From: Flammeovirgaceae bacterium
Lineage (GTDB): Bacteria; Bacteroidota; Bacteroidia; Cytophagales; Cyclobacteriaceae
Length of the DNA: 9,687 bases
Direction of reading: 5' to 3'
Assembly (NCBI GenBank): GCA_003228395.1
Contig: QIDJ01000095.1
Location: forward strand, 1 to 9,687
Made by a program: the position numbers and the translations under genes. A model generated the notes under the pieces. That model was not told the origin of the DNA. It saw only the letters and a program-made list of their open reading frames with translations, and searched no databases. Positions 1 through 8,207 of this stretch are shown one piece after another; the first letter of the stretch is position 1, and each line of letters begins with the position of its first letter.

Positions 1-1
1 A

Positions 2-490
2 AAATGGCTTGCGGGTCGTGGAATAAAAAACTACTTTGTTGAGATTGGCGGCGAGGTACTATGTGAAGGCGTAAATAGTAAGGGACAACCCTGGCGGATC
101 GGGATTGAAGACCCCACACGTGAAATAATCAGCAGGGCAGCTACAGCCATTGTGGAATTGCAAAACCGGGCAATGGCCACATCAGGAAACTACCGGAATT
201 ATTATATGGTTGATGGTATCAGGTATTCACACACCATTGACCCTGCTACCGGTTATCCGGTTAGGCATTCCTTGTTAAGCGCCACCGTTTTTGCCGACGA
301 TTGCATAACCGCTGATGCCTATGCCACCGCATTTATGGTGGCCGGAGTAGAAAAAGCCAGGCACATGATCGAAGAAAATTCCAAAATTGGCGGTTTTCTG
401 ATTTACGCCGATAAAACGGGCAAAATCCGTACGTTTACATCCCGTGAAGCAGGCGATATACAAATCCTGAATGATACCGGAACTAAATGA
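2..490 (+). CDS. apbE: FAD:protein FMN transferase (ApbE), C-terminal part
   Basis: This is the C-terminal 162 codons of an ApbE flavin transferase; the start lies left of the window. ApbE proteins use FAD and Mg2+ to attach FMN covalently to a Thr or Ser of partner proteins such as NqrB/NqrC or RnfG/RnfD, normally outside the cytoplasmic membrane. Visible family signatures, in order, are the EIGGEV segment, PWRIGIEDP, AMATSGNYRN, SHTIDPATGYPV, and the C-terminal DDCITADAYATA stretch. In that stretch the Asp-x3-Thr pair (DAYAT) matches the metal-binding residues of the family. The frame is open to the window edge, and an internal GTG at 152 is not the real start. The stop overlaps the next gene's ATG (ATGA), so the two are probably translationally coupled. 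Whether the missing N-terminus carries a lipoprotein signal cannot be seen. An nqr cluster upstream is only an inference. Confidence 0.93.
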   Translation, partial: KWLAGRGIKNYFVEIGGEVLCEGVNSKGQPWRIGIEDPTREIISRAATAIVELQNRAMATSGNYRNYYMVDGIRYSHTIDPATGYPVRHSLLSATVFADDCITADAYATAFMVAGVEKARHMIEENSKIGGFLIYADKTGKIRTFTSREAGDIQILNDTGTK

Positions 491-1239
491 ATAGCGCTGA
501 CAAAAACAAAAAGGAATGGTTTAATGAGTGGTTTGACACTCCGTATTATCATATCCTTTATGAAAACCGGGATAATAACGAAGCAAAAATTTTTATCGAT
601 AATCTTGCGGCGTATTTTGGATTTAAAAATGGAGAAAAGGTGCTGGACCTGGCATGTGGCAAAGGCAGGCATTCGGTATATCTTAATAAACTGGGGCTTA
701 ACGTTATCGGATTGGACTTGTCTGATCGAAATATTGCCTTTGCAAAACAATTTGAAAACATAAGTCTTCATTTTTTTAAGCACGACATGCGCGAACCCTA
801 TGATGTATGCTGTTTTGAATATGTAGTGAACCTTTTCACAAGTTTCGGCTATTTCGATACCTCTGAAGAAAATGAAAAGGCAGTGTACGTTGCCGCCACG
901 GCACTAAGACCGGAAGGTCATTTACTGATCGACTTCCTGAATCCTTACAAGGTGATCCATCATTTGATCCCTGAGAATATTAAAACTGCAGGAGGGATCA
1001 AATTTAAACTCCGGAGAGACGTAAAAGACGGTTACATCATAAAGGATATCCGGTTTGAAGACGAAGGGCGGCAATATCATTTCAAGGAAAAGGTAAAAGC
1101 CATCCGCAGGGTGGAATTTCTGGAGTATTTTAAAAAAGCGGATCTCGATCTTGAAGATTTGTTCGGAGACTATGAGTTGAATCCCTATGATAAAGACAAG
1201 TCGGAACGAATGATTTTTGTACTGAAGAAAAATTCATAA
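487..1239 (+). CDS. Class I SAM-dependent methyltransferase, substrate unknown
   Basis: This is a 250-residue cytosolic methyltransferase of the Rossmann-like class I fold. The SAM-binding motif I is VLDLACGKG at residues 52-60. The acidic residue that usually holds the SAM ribose is D78 in VIGLDLS. HDMRE (99-103) and VVNLFTSFGYF (113-123) occupy the motif II-IV region. The N-terminus is rich in aromatic and charged residues (EWFNEWFDTPYYHILY), as in many small bacterial methyltransferases of the Methyltransf_25 type. The ATG at 487 is chosen because it forms the ATGA overlap with the apbE stop and leaves a full-length protein. The ZIP transporter starts 4 bases after the stop. No feature identifies the substrate: it could be a small molecule, lipid head group or protein. 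The tight linkage to apbE suggests co-transcription but does not prove a shared function. Confidence 0.88.
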   Translation: MNSADKNKKEWFNEWFDTPYYHILYENRDNNEAKIFIDNLAAYFGFKNGEKVLDLACGKGRHSVYLNKLGLNVIGLDLSDRNIAFAKQFENISLHFFKHDMREPYDVCCFEYVVNLFTSFGYFDTSEENEKAVYVAATALRPEGHLLIDFLNPYKVIHHLIPENIKTAGGIKFKLRRDVKDGYIIKDIRFEDEGRQYHFKEKVKAIRRVEFLEYFKKADLDLEDLFGDYELNPYDKDKSERMIFVLKKNS

Positions 1240-1243
1240 GTGT

Positions 1244-1990
1244 ATGCTGCTAAACGCATTTATTTTGTTTGTGGCTGCAATTTCGGGCGGAGTACTCAAC
1301 ATGTTCATTCCCGAACAAAAAGGATCTGGCTTCCGGCTGAGCCTGGTATTTGCCGGTTCCTATTTGTTTTCGATCACAATTGTTCACCTGATCCCGGAAT
1401 TGTATGCGTATGGCCACGATGCTTTCCATATCAGCGTCCTTATTCTTGCAGGATTTTTCCTGCAGCAGTTTCTTGAGTATTTCACTTCCGGTATCGAGCA
1501 CGGCCATTTGCATCATAAAGACAAACAGCACCATCATACACGGCTTTCGGCATTAACGGTAGTGGTCGCATTGTCACTACATGCTTTTCTTGAGGGCACG
1601 TTGATTACAAATCCGGTGAACCATGCCATCCACAGCCAGAACAGCACCTTGCTGATGGGGATCCTGCTACACAAAATTCCTGCCGCTTATGCACTCATGT
1701 CGGTTGTAACCTGCCAGCTTAAAAGCAGACAGAAGGCCGCTTTGCTGCTGTTATTTTTTGCGTTTGCTTCACCGGCGGGACTTTTTTTAAGTGATGTAAC
1801 GTATCGCAATCAACTAATCACCGATCAGACGTTTGTGATTTTAGTTGCCCTTGTCAGCGGTGGTTTTCTTCATATTTCCACGACCATCGTTTTTGAAAGC
1901 AGCCCGCAGCATGCGTTTGGAATAAGAAGGTTTTCAGTGGCTGTTATCGGTGCGCTGGCAGCAATTATTTCAGAATATTTACTCAAATAA
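1244..1990 (+). CDS. ZIP-family divalent metal transporter
   Basis: This is a 248-residue integral membrane protein of the ZIP (zinc/iron permease) family, which brings Zn2+, Fe2+ or related ions into the cytoplasm. About eight hydrophobic segments are visible, near residues 2-20, 33-52, 64-80, 102-119, 134-156, 165-183, 196-216 and 230-247. The large loop after segment 3 is histidine-rich (HGHLHHKDKQHHH, 86-98), as is typical of ZIP metal-binding loops. Segment 4 has HAFLEG (113-118, the HxxxE metal site) and segment 5 has HKIPAA (143-148). In segment 5 the acidic residue found in some bacterial ZIPs (as in QDIPE) is replaced by Ala, and Lys follows the His as in several eukaryotic ZIPs. This suggests a single rather than paired metal site, which is an inference. 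The ATG lies 4 bases after the methyltransferase stop. Metal specificity cannot be read from sequence. Confidence 0.88.
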   Translation: MLLNAFILFVAAISGGVLNMFIPEQKGSGFRLSLVFAGSYLFSITIVHLIPELYAYGHDAFHISVLILAGFFLQQFLEYFTSGIEHGHLHHKDKQHHHTRLSALTVVVALSLHAFLEGTLITNPVNHAIHSQNSTLLMGILLHKIPAAYALMSVVTCQLKSRQKAALLLLFFAFASPAGLFLSDVTYRNQLITDQTFVILVALVSGGFLHISTTIVFESSPQHAFGIRRFSVAVIGALAAIISEYLLK

Positions 1991-1995
1991 ATACG

Positions 1996-2013
1996 AGAAT
2001 ATATTCTTTTTTT
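1996..2013 (+). terminator. Weak terminator candidate after the ZIP gene
   Basis: AGAATATATTCT (1996-2007) is a perfect 12-base palindrome followed by a T run to 2013, a few bases after the ZIP stop. The stem is short and AT-only apart from two pairs, so it would be weak. It may only mark the boundary between the apbE-methyltransferase-ZIP unit and acs. Confidence 0.25.
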
Positions 2014-2059
2014 AACGCTTTCTTAGCTAATTTGATACCCGTATTAAACCATAATAACT

Positions 2060-3955
2060 ATGCCATATAAGATCAGAACATTGACCGGATACCTCCATGA
2101 ATATCAAAAAAGTGTACTGGAACCCGAAGAATTCTGGGCCAGAATTGCGGAGTCGTTTCACTGGAAGCAAAACTGGGATAAAGTTGTTGAGTGGAATTTC
2201 AGCGAGCCCAATATTAAGTGGTTTGTGAATGCACGCCTGAATATTACAGAGAATATTTTTGAACGAAATCTATTTACGCTCGGGGACCGTCCGGCTATCA
2301 TCTGGGAACCAAATGATCCGGAAGAAGCGAACAGGATATTAACTTACAGGCAACTTTTTGGGGAAGTTTGCAAGTTTGCCAATACACTTAAAAACCTGGG
2401 AGTTAAAAAAGGTGACAGGGTAATTATTTATATGCCGATGGTACCGGAAACAGCCATTGCCATGCTGGCGTGTGCCCGCATTGGAGCAGTGCACTCGGTG
2501 GTCTTTGCCGGTTTTTCTGCTCAATCATTGGCTGATCGCATCAATGACTGTGAAGCCGGTATAATTCTCACCTCTGACGGAAACTACAGAGGTTCCAAAG
2601 TAATAGATGTAAAATCGGTAGTAGATAAAGCGTTAGAGCAATGTGCCTCGGTAAATGCAGTTGTGGTACTGAAACGAACAAATACGGATGTGAATATGCA
2701 TGAAGGAAGAGACATTTGGTGGCATGATGCCATTGAAGGAGTATCGACTGAGAATATCGCCGAAGAAATGGACGCTGAAGAATTGTTATTTATTTTATAT
2801 ACATCTGGTTCAACAGGAAAGCCAAAAGGGGTGGTTCACACGTGTGCCGGGTATATGGTTTATACGTATTACACGTTTATAAACGTATTCCAGTATGACC
2901 AGGGTGATGTGTATTGGTGTACGGCAGATGTTGGGTGGATCACCGGGCACTCCTATATCGTGTACGGGCCCCTTCTTGCCGGCGCTACAACGCTCATGTA
3001 TGAAGGTATCCCCACGTATCCTGATCCGGGAAGATTCTGGGCCATTGTTGATAAGTATAAGATCAATCAGTTTTACACGGCGCCTACTGCCATCAGGGCC
3101 CTCATGGCGTTTGGTAATGAGCCTGTCGAACCTTATAACCTGGAGTCACTGCGCGTGATTGGAACAGTTGGAGAGCCTATCAATGAAGAAGCCTGGCACT
3201 GGTATCATGATTTTATAGGAAAAAATAATTGCCCGATTGTTGATACATGGTGGCAAACGGAAACAGGAGGCATTCTTATTTCACCAATTGCAGGGGTTAC
3301 ACCTACTAAGCCGGCGTTTGCCACTTTGCCATTGCCGGGAATTCAACTGGCAATTCTTGACGACGATGGCAATGAACTCAGAGGTAAGAGTGTGGAGGGT
3401 AATCTCTGCATTAAGTACCCCTGGCCGGGGATTATCCGGACGCTCTATGGCGATCATGAAAGATGCCGGCAAACGTATTTCGATATATTCAAGGGGTATT
3501 ATTTCACAGGCGACGGGGTGCGCAGAGACGAAGAGGGCTATTACCGGATTATGGGCAGGGTTGATGATGTGATCAATGTTTCCGGACACCGCTTTGGAAC
3601 AGCCGAAATTGAAAGCGCCATTAATGAGCACCCCAGAGTAGTGGAGTCGGCAGTGGTAGGCTATCCACACGAAATAAAAGGACAGGGAATTTATGCATTT
3701 ACGATTTGTGAATTGTCAGATATGTCTCCTGAGATACTTATAAATGAAATTAAACAAACCGTGAATAAAGTAATCGGCCCCATAGCCAAGCCCGATAAAA
3801 TTCAGATCGTGTCAGGTTTGCCAAAAACAAGGTCTGGCAAAATCATGCGTAGGATACTCAGAAAAGTGGCACAAGGAGATGGAACTGATTTCGGAGACAC
3901 CTCGACACTTTTGAATCCGGAAGTTGTAGAGGAAATCGTACAAGGTAAAGAATGA
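2060..3955 (+). CDS. acs: Acetyl-CoA synthetase (acetate-CoA ligase, AMP-forming)
   Basis: This is a 631-residue cytosolic enzyme that activates acetate with ATP to acetyl-AMP and then to acetyl-CoA, allowing acetate uptake and assimilation. It is full-length for the family (about 650 residues in enterobacteria, which have a longer N-terminus). In order it shows an ACS N-terminal region (about 10-65), the ATP-binding P-loop YTSGSTGKPKG (247-257), GWITGHSY (292-299), DTWWQTETGG (395-404), YFTGDG (481-486), the hinge GRVDD (499-503) and the C-terminal PKTRSGKIMRR (588-598). W398 matches the Trp that closes the acyl pocket around acetate, which favours acetate over propionate or larger acids. 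K594 matches the Lys acetylated to switch Acs off, so acetylation control by a GNAT/sirtuin pair is plausible; neither gene is in view. No Shine-Dalgarno sequence precedes the ATG. The stop is 3 bases before the next gene. Confidence 0.97.
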   Translation: MPYKIRTLTGYLHEYQKSVLEPEEFWARIAESFHWKQNWDKVVEWNFSEPNIKWFVNARLNITENIFERNLFTLGDRPAIIWEPNDPEEANRILTYRQLFGEVCKFANTLKNLGVKKGDRVIIYMPMVPETAIAMLACARIGAVHSVVFAGFSAQSLADRINDCEAGIILTSDGNYRGSKVIDVKSVVDKALEQCASVNAVVVLKRTNTDVNMHEGRDIWWHDAIEGVSTENIAEEMDAEELLFILYTSGSTGKPKGVVHTCAGYMVYTYYTFINVFQYDQGDVYWCTADVGWITGHSYIVYGPLLAGATTLMYEGIPTYPDPGRFWAIVDKYKINQFYTAPTAIRALMAFGNEPVEPYNLESLRVIGTVGEPINEEAWHWYHDFIGKNNCPIVDTWWQTETGGILISPIAGVTPTKPAFATLPLPGIQLAILDDDGNELRGKSVEGNLCIKYPWPGIIRTLYGDHERCRQTYFDIFKGYYFTGDGVRRDEEGYYRIMGRVDDVINVSGHRFGTAEIESAINEHPRVVESAVVGYPHEIKGQGIYAFTICELSDMSPEILINEIKQTVNKVIGPIAKPDKIQIVSGLPKTRSGKIMRRILRKVAQGDGTDFGDTSTLLNPEVVEEIVQGKE

Positions 3956-3958
3956 TGG

Positions 3959-4141
3959 ATGGATTATAAGAAATTTGCCCTGTTTTTTGTGTTGTTTGTA
4001 ATCACGGTGTTGAGTATTCAGATTTTCGTATATAAATCTGAAGACCCGGTAGGAACGTTGATTGTAAGGGATATAGTTGCTGGGGTTATTTCCGCCGGAG
4101 TATTTTTATTACTTACACGCAAAGCAAAAACAAAGGACTGA
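3959..4141 (+). CDS. Small two-segment membrane protein, function unknown
   Basis: This 60-residue protein has two hydrophobic segments: about residues 6-25 (FALFFVLFVITVLSIQIFVY) and about 35-54, ending in VFLLLTRK. A short polar linker, KSEDPVG, joins them, and the tail is basic (RKAKTKD). By the positive-inside rule both termini (DYKK and RKAKTKD) probably face the cytoplasm, giving a hairpin with the linker outside. The ATG lies 3 bases after the acs stop. An AAGG at 3943-3946, inside the end of acs, may be a rather distant ribosome-binding site. The compact placement, coherent composition and clean stop support a real gene. I do not recognise a family. Co-transcription with acs suggests a possible link to acetate uptake or membrane anchoring, but nothing in the sequence shows this. 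Confidence 0.7.
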   Translation: MDYKKFALFFVLFVITVLSIQIFVYKSEDPVGTLIVRDIVAGVISAGVFLLLTRKAKTKD

Positions 4142-4581
4142 CTTCTGTTTATTAAATAAAAGCCAGCCCTACCTGTTTTCCGCAATGAGGCACACAACAT
4201 TCCAGTTGCTTTTAAACAACTGTTCATCTGAAACTCCATATTATTTGGCTTTAGCCTCATTTTGTTCTATCTCAGAACGATTTGTTGTATCCTGAAGATA
4301 TTTCTGTGCCGTAGAATTGCCTTGTCATATGGATACCTGATACGTGATTGCAGTGTCACCCTACACCCAGGTTTATGTAGCATGCTGAAACCACTGGATT
4401 CAAATTATTGAAAATCATCTGTTTGACAATTATTCATCCCCGCTTCTATCCTTTTTTTTGAAACGAGGTCCCAAATGCATTAACACGAAAAGATGTAATT
4501 ATCAGTTATCCACGTAGTTATACAATTTTAATAATTTGCTATTCTAAAAGTGAAAAAAAATGGCACTTTGCGTATTACATA
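4142..4581. other. 440-base intergenic region between converging units
   Basis: This stretch separates the rightward acs unit from the leftward nrd unit. Reading frames here are short and resemble nothing known; there is no tRNA-like fold and no clear decayed gene. It holds the inverted repeat at 4184-4261 and a 6-base-pair AAAGTG/CACTTT dyad (4547-4569) with an A-rich loop just beyond the nrdA stop. Neither is a classical strong terminator, although termination of both units is expected here. Confidence 0.6.
4184..4261. repeat. Nested inverted repeat, possible 3' stem-loop of the acs unit
   Basis: AATGAGGC (4184-4191) pairs perfectly with GCCTCATT (4254-4261). Between them CAGTTG (4203-4208) pairs with CAACTG (4217-4222). 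A short T run (4260-4263) follows. Read rightward this could form the 3' end of the acs transcript, although the long internal loop makes it weak as an intrinsic terminator. Confidence 0.3.
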
Positions 4582-6987
4582 TTAGCTTCCGCAAGCAATG
4601 CAGTCATCGGGGTCATCGAGTGAGCATTGCAGGTCGCTTACTTTCTGCTCCTGTGTCATTTGCGCACCTTCAGCCTGTGTAGCCACGGTGGCTTCTGCAG
4701 GTTGACCGAGTTTGCTTTTGTCAACCGTGAACTTGATGGCATCGGTAGCTGCTTTCGACCGCAGGTAATACATGCCGGTTTTGAGGCCAAGCTTCCAGGC
4801 ATAAAAGTGCATAGATGTCATTTTACCGAAATTGGGATCCTGAATATGTATATTCATACTCTGACTCTGACAGGTATATGCCCCCCGGTCAGCAGCCATT
4901 TCGATGATTGCCTTTTGAGATATTTCCCATACGGTCTTATACATGTCTTTGATATGTTGTGGGATTTCAGGGATATGCTGCACGGATCCATTGGCCTCTA
5001 TGAGTTTGTTTTTCATGGTGTCGCCCCATAATCCCAGTGCAATCAGGTCTTTCATCAAATGCTTATTTACAACAATAAATTCTCCTGACAATGTTCGCCT
5101 GGTATAAATATTCGAAGTATAGGGTTCAAAACATTCGTTATTGCCCATAATTTGTGACGTAGAGGCTGTAGGCATGGGAGCAATCAAAAGCGAATTACGT
5201 ACCCCGTTCTTTTTTACTTTTTGCTTCAGGCTGTTCCAGTCCCATCTTCCGGATTCAGGTGTAACACCCCACATATCAAACTGGAAGATTCCTTTTGAAA
5301 CCGGCGACCCCTTGAATGATTCATACGAACCGTGCTCTTTGGCAAGTTCCATTGAAGATTCCATGGCTCCGAAGTAGATGGTCTCGGAAATGTCTTTATT
5401 CAGGGATTTTGCCTCTTCGGAGTCGAATGGCATTTTCAGTAATATAAACGTATCAGCCAGGCCTTGAATACCAATCCCAATGGGTCGGTGGCGCATGTTG
5501 GATTTTTGGGCTTCGGGTACCGGATAATAATTTACATCGATTACTTTATTGAGGTTACGGGTTACCACTTTCGTGATTTCAAATAACCGTTGATGATCAA
5601 ATTCACCGTCCTTATTTACAAATTTGGGAAGTGCAATAGATGCAAGATTACATACAGCAACTTCATCAGGTGAAGTATATTCCATGATTTCCGTACAGAG
5701 GTTGCTTGACTTGATGGTGCCAAGATTTTTTTGGTTGGACTTTTTATTGGCGGCATCTTTATACAACATATATGGAGTTCCCGTTTCAATTTGTGATTCC
5801 AGGATTTCAAACCAGAGGTCCTGGGCTTTGACCACTTTACGCGCTTTACCTTCCTTTTCATACCTGGTATAAAGTTTTTCAAAATCATCTCCGTAAAGGT
5901 CCGCCAGTCCTGGGGCTTCGTTCGGGCAAAAAAGTGACCAGTCTTCGTTGTTTTCAACCCGCTTCATAAACAAGTCGGATATCCAGAGTGCGTAAAACAG
6001 GTCCCTGGCGCGAAGTTCCTCCTTACCGTGGTTTTTCTTAAGATCGAGAAAATCGAAAATATCCGCATGCCAGGGTTCCAGATAAATCGCGAAGCTGCCT
6101 TTTCTTTTACCTCCACCCTGATCTACATAACGGGCAGTCATGTCAAAATTACGAAGCATGGGAACAATGCCATTGGAAACCCCGCCGGTACCTTTAATGT
6201 AAGAACCTTTTGCACGGACATGATGAATGCTGAGGCCAATCCCGCCTGCAGACTGCGATATTTTAGCACATTGTTTTAACGTATCGTATATTCCTTCAAT
6301 GCTGTCATCCTTCATGGTAAGCAGAAAGCAGGATGAAAGCTGTGGCTTCGGGGTAGCTGCATTAAACAGGGTAGGGGTGGCATGGGTAAACCATTTTTCT
6401 GACAGCAGGTTATATGTTTCAATCACATTGTCAATATCGTCCATATGAATGCCAACCGCTACCCGCATGAGCATGTGTTGAGGCCGTTCTACAATTTCGC
6501 CGTTTACTTTCATCAGATAGCTGCGTTCCAGTGTTTTGTAGCCAAAATAATCGTAGCCGAAATCTCTGTCATAAATGATAGTAGAATCCAGAAGGGCAGC
6601 ATTTTCTTTGATTACCTTGTACGCCTCTTTTGAAATAAGCGGTGCATTTTCGCCCGTAACCGGATTTACATATGTGTAAATCCGCTTCATCGTATTCGAA
6701 AAGGATTTACTTGTTTTTTTATGAAGGTTAGAGATGGCAATTCTTGCAGCAAGTTTTGCATAGTCGGGGTGCTTTACGGTAAGCGTAGCTGCCGTTTCTG
6801 CAGCCAGATTGTCAAGCTCCTGTGTGGTTACTCCATCATAAATGCCGTTGATCACCTTTTTAGCTATCTCAAGCGGCTCCACATATTTCATGTCCAGGCC
6901 GTAGCAGAGCTTTTCTATCCGGGCAGTAATTTTATCAAATTTTACAGATTCTCGTCGTCCGTCTCTTTTTAATACATACATGCTCAA
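4582..6987 (-). CDS. nrdA: Ribonucleoside-diphosphate reductase, large (alpha) subunit, class Ia
   Basis: This 801-residue catalytic subunit R1 reduces ribonucleoside diphosphates to deoxy forms for DNA synthesis in complex with NrdB. An ATP-cone occupies about residues 1-90 (VLKRDGRRE near the start), so dATP inhibition and ATP activation are expected. The active site is complete: C220 (LSSCF) and C446 (VCNLA) form the redox pair, and N429, C431 and E433 (SNLCTE) include the thiyl-radical cysteine. Y740-Y741 (GMYYLR) carry the radical-transfer path. The C-terminal tail has C796 and C799 (CIACGS), which re-reduce the active site and are themselves reduced by thioredoxin or glutaredoxin. The sequence resembles animal RRM1 far more than E. 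coli NrdA, for example at [16 protein letters not shown] and RARDLF. It follows nrdB by 70 bases and is probably co-transcribed. No clear ribosome-binding site precedes the ATG. Confidence 0.98.
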   Translation of the reverse strand: MSMYVLKRDGRRESVKFDKITARIEKLCYGLDMKYVEPLEIAKKVINGIYDGVTTQELDNLAAETAATLTVKHPDYAKLAARIAISNLHKKTSKSFSNTMKRIYTYVNPVTGENAPLISKEAYKVIKENAALLDSTIIYDRDFGYDYFGYKTLERSYLMKVNGEIVERPQHMLMRVAVGIHMDDIDNVIETYNLLSEKWFTHATPTLFNAATPKPQLSSCFLLTMKDDSIEGIYDTLKQCAKISQSAGGIGLSIHHVRAKGSYIKGTGGVSNGIVPMLRNFDMTARYVDQGGGKRKGSFAIYLEPWHADIFDFLDLKKNHGKEELRARDLFYALWISDLFMKRVENNEDWSLFCPNEAPGLADLYGDDFEKLYTRYEKEGKARKVVKAQDLWFEILESQIETGTPYMLYKDAANKKSNQKNLGTIKSSNLCTEIMEYTSPDEVAVCNLASIALPKFVNKDGEFDHQRLFEITKVVTRNLNKVIDVNYYPVPEAQKSNMRHRPIGIGIQGLADTFILLKMPFDSEEAKSLNKDISETIYFGAMESSMELAKEHGSYESFKGSPVSKGIFQFDMWGVTPESGRWDWNSLKQKVKKNGVRNSLLIAPMPTASTSQIMGNNECFEPYTSNIYTRRTLSGEFIVVNKHLMKDLIALGLWGDTMKNKLIEANGSVQHIPEIPQHIKDMYKTVWEISQKAIIEMAADRGAYTCQSQSMNIHIQDPNFGKMTSMHFYAWKLGLKTGMYYLRSKAATDAIKFTVDKSKLGQPAEATVATQAEGAQMTQEQKVSDLQCSLDDPDDCIACGS

Positions 6988-7057
6988 AGGGTTATCAGGG
7001 TTACTTAATGGTTAGGTCAGGAATAGTTATAATTGATTATTATGGCATTAGTTATCG

Positions 7058-8068
7058 TTAAAATTCTTCATCAAGCGAAAACTTATGTTTGTCGTTTTCT
7101 GATTTGTTCATGACGCCTGCTTTCTGGTATTCGCCCACTCTTTTTTCGAAAAAATTGGTCTTGCCCTGGAGCGATATCATTTCCATAAAGTCAAATGGAT
7201 TGGAAGAATTATATACCGGAGGACATCCCAGTTCCATAAGCAGACGGTCAGCCACAAACTCAATGTACTGGCACATCAGATCGGCATTCATTCCAATCAG
7301 TTTCACAGGCAGGGCTTCAGTCACAAATTCTTTTTCTATGGTTACCGCTTCGGTTATGATCGCCGTAACCCGCTCTGATGGAATTTTATTCACAATGTGG
7401 TTATTAAACAGCAGGCATGCAAAATCGCAATGCAGACCTTCGTCTCTTGATATCAATTCATTTGAAAAGGTGAGACCGGGCATCAGGCCACGCTTTTTTA
7501 GCCAGAAGATGGAACAAAAACTTCCGGAGAAGAAAATGCCTTCAACGGCGGCAAAGGCTATAAGTCTTTCCTGAAAAGAAGCATTTTCAATCCATTTTAG
7601 CGCCCACTCTGCCTTTTTCTTTACAAGTTCAAGCGTATCAATTGCATGAAAAAGCACGTCCTTTTCTTTGGGGTCTTTTACGTACGTATCGATAAGCAGC
7701 GAATAGGTTTCGGAATGGATGTTTTCGATAGCGATCTGGAATCCATAAAAAAACTTTGCTTCGGTATATTGAACCTCTGAAACAAAATTTTCTGCCAGAT
7801 TCTCATTTACAATGCCATCACTGGCAGCAAAAAACGCCAGCACATGCTTGATAAAATGCCTTTCATCATCGGTCATCCTTTCCCAGTCGATTTGATCCTG
7901 ACTCAGGTCAATCTCTTCAGCAGTCCAGAAACTGGCTTCCGCCTTTTTGTAATACTCCCAGATATCGTTATGCACGATCTGAAACAGCACAAATCTGTCT
8001 TTGTTTTCCTTTAAAATAGGTTCTTCGAAATCTTTTGACTGCATTGCTGACGTTAATTGTTCACTCAT
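7058..8068 (-). CDS. nrdB: Ribonucleoside-diphosphate reductase, small (beta) subunit, class Ia
   Basis: This 336-residue ferritin-like subunit R2 forms a dinuclear iron centre and a stable tyrosyl radical that is passed to NrdA. The metal ligands are D84, E115, H118, E176, E210 and H213, found in [26 protein letters not shown] and SRDEGLH. The radical residue is Y122. These first four positions happen to equal the E. coli numbering. Because Tyr is present, this is class Ia rather than the Mn/Fe class Ic type. The protein ends in FSLDEEF, a counterpart of the FTLDADF tail by which eukaryotic R2 docks to R1. [20 protein letters not shown] (191-210) is almost identical to the animal sequence. 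It is the first gene of the leftward nrdB-nrdA pair. Its start lacks a Shine-Dalgarno sequence, and a long non-coding region lies upstream. Confidence 0.98.
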   Translation of the reverse strand: MSEQLTSAMQSKDFEEPILKENKDRFVLFQIVHNDIWEYYKKAEASFWTAEEIDLSQDQIDWERMTDDERHFIKHVLAFFAASDGIVNENLAENFVSEVQYTEAKFFYGFQIAIENIHSETYSLLIDTYVKDPKEKDVLFHAIDTLELVKKKAEWALKWIENASFQERLIAFAAVEGIFFSGSFCSIFWLKKRGLMPGLTFSNELISRDEGLHCDFACLLFNNHIVNKIPSERVTAIITEAVTIEKEFVTEALPVKLIGMNADLMCQYIEFVADRLLMELGCPPVYNSSNPFDFMEMISLQGKTNFFEKRVGEYQKAGVMNKSENDKHKFSLDEEF

Positions 8069-8119
8069 TTCACGCGTTTATTTAAAAAAATTAACCAAAA
8101 AGGTGACTTCTCCCCCTGC

Positions 8120-8144
8120 ATAATTTTGCCGGTGCAAAAATTAT
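8120..8144 (-). promoter_or_regulatory. Inverted repeat close to nrdB, possible operator/promoter
   Basis: ATAATTTTGC (8120-8129) and GCAAAAATTAT (8134-8144) form a near-perfect inverted repeat with a CGGT spacer and one extra base, 52 bases upstream of the nrdB ATG. On the - strand the right arm reads TAATTTTTG, one base longer than the Bacteroidota -7 consensus TAnnTTTG. The dyad could therefore overlap the transcription start and bind a repressor. It does not match the NrdR box. The + strand also carries an exact TAATTTTG here, without a -33 partner. Confidence 0.3.
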
Positions 8145-8170
8145 TTCCCTGAGTAGTACGTTAAAAATTC

Positions 8171-8207
8171 TTAACCCGAAGGTCAAGACCTGGTTTAACT
8201 ATTTTTT
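8171..8207. terminator. Hairpin with T runs on both sides, possible bidirectional terminator
   Basis: TTAACC (8171-8176) pairs with GGTTTAA (8192-8198, one bulged base) around AGGTC-AA-GACCT (8180-8191). On the + strand it is followed by TATTTTTTAT (8200-8209). On the - strand it is followed by AAGAATTTTTAACG. Read leftward it could end the sprT-like transcript just before the nrdB promoter. The stem has internal unpaired bases, so the call is tentative. Confidence 0.35.

Noticed and set aside
4018..4260. An 80-codon leftward open frame overlapping the small membrane protein gene.
   Set aside because: It is mostly antisense to the better supported gene at 3959-4141, has no recognisable motif and no promoter or ribosome-binding site that I can see.
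4506..4526. TTATCCACG and TTATACAAT resemble DnaA boxes near the end of nrdA, and an exact TTATCCACA lies at 9255-9263.
   Set aside because: The first two each differ from the consensus, and they lie downstream of the nrd genes. The exact one is inside the lipoprotein coding region. Isolated boxes occur by chance, and no origin-like cluster is present.
5616..5957. An open frame of over 100 codons in another frame within nrdA, and similar ones within acs and nrdB.
   Set aside because: They lie wholly inside strongly conserved genes in other frames, show no family resemblance and have low-complexity basic composition, so they are shadows.
7010..7019. GGTTAGGTCA occurs in the nrdB-nrdA gap and again at 9658-9667.
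   Set aside because: A single shared 10-mer in short AT-rich spacers is not enough to call a dispersed repeat or a shared regulatory site.
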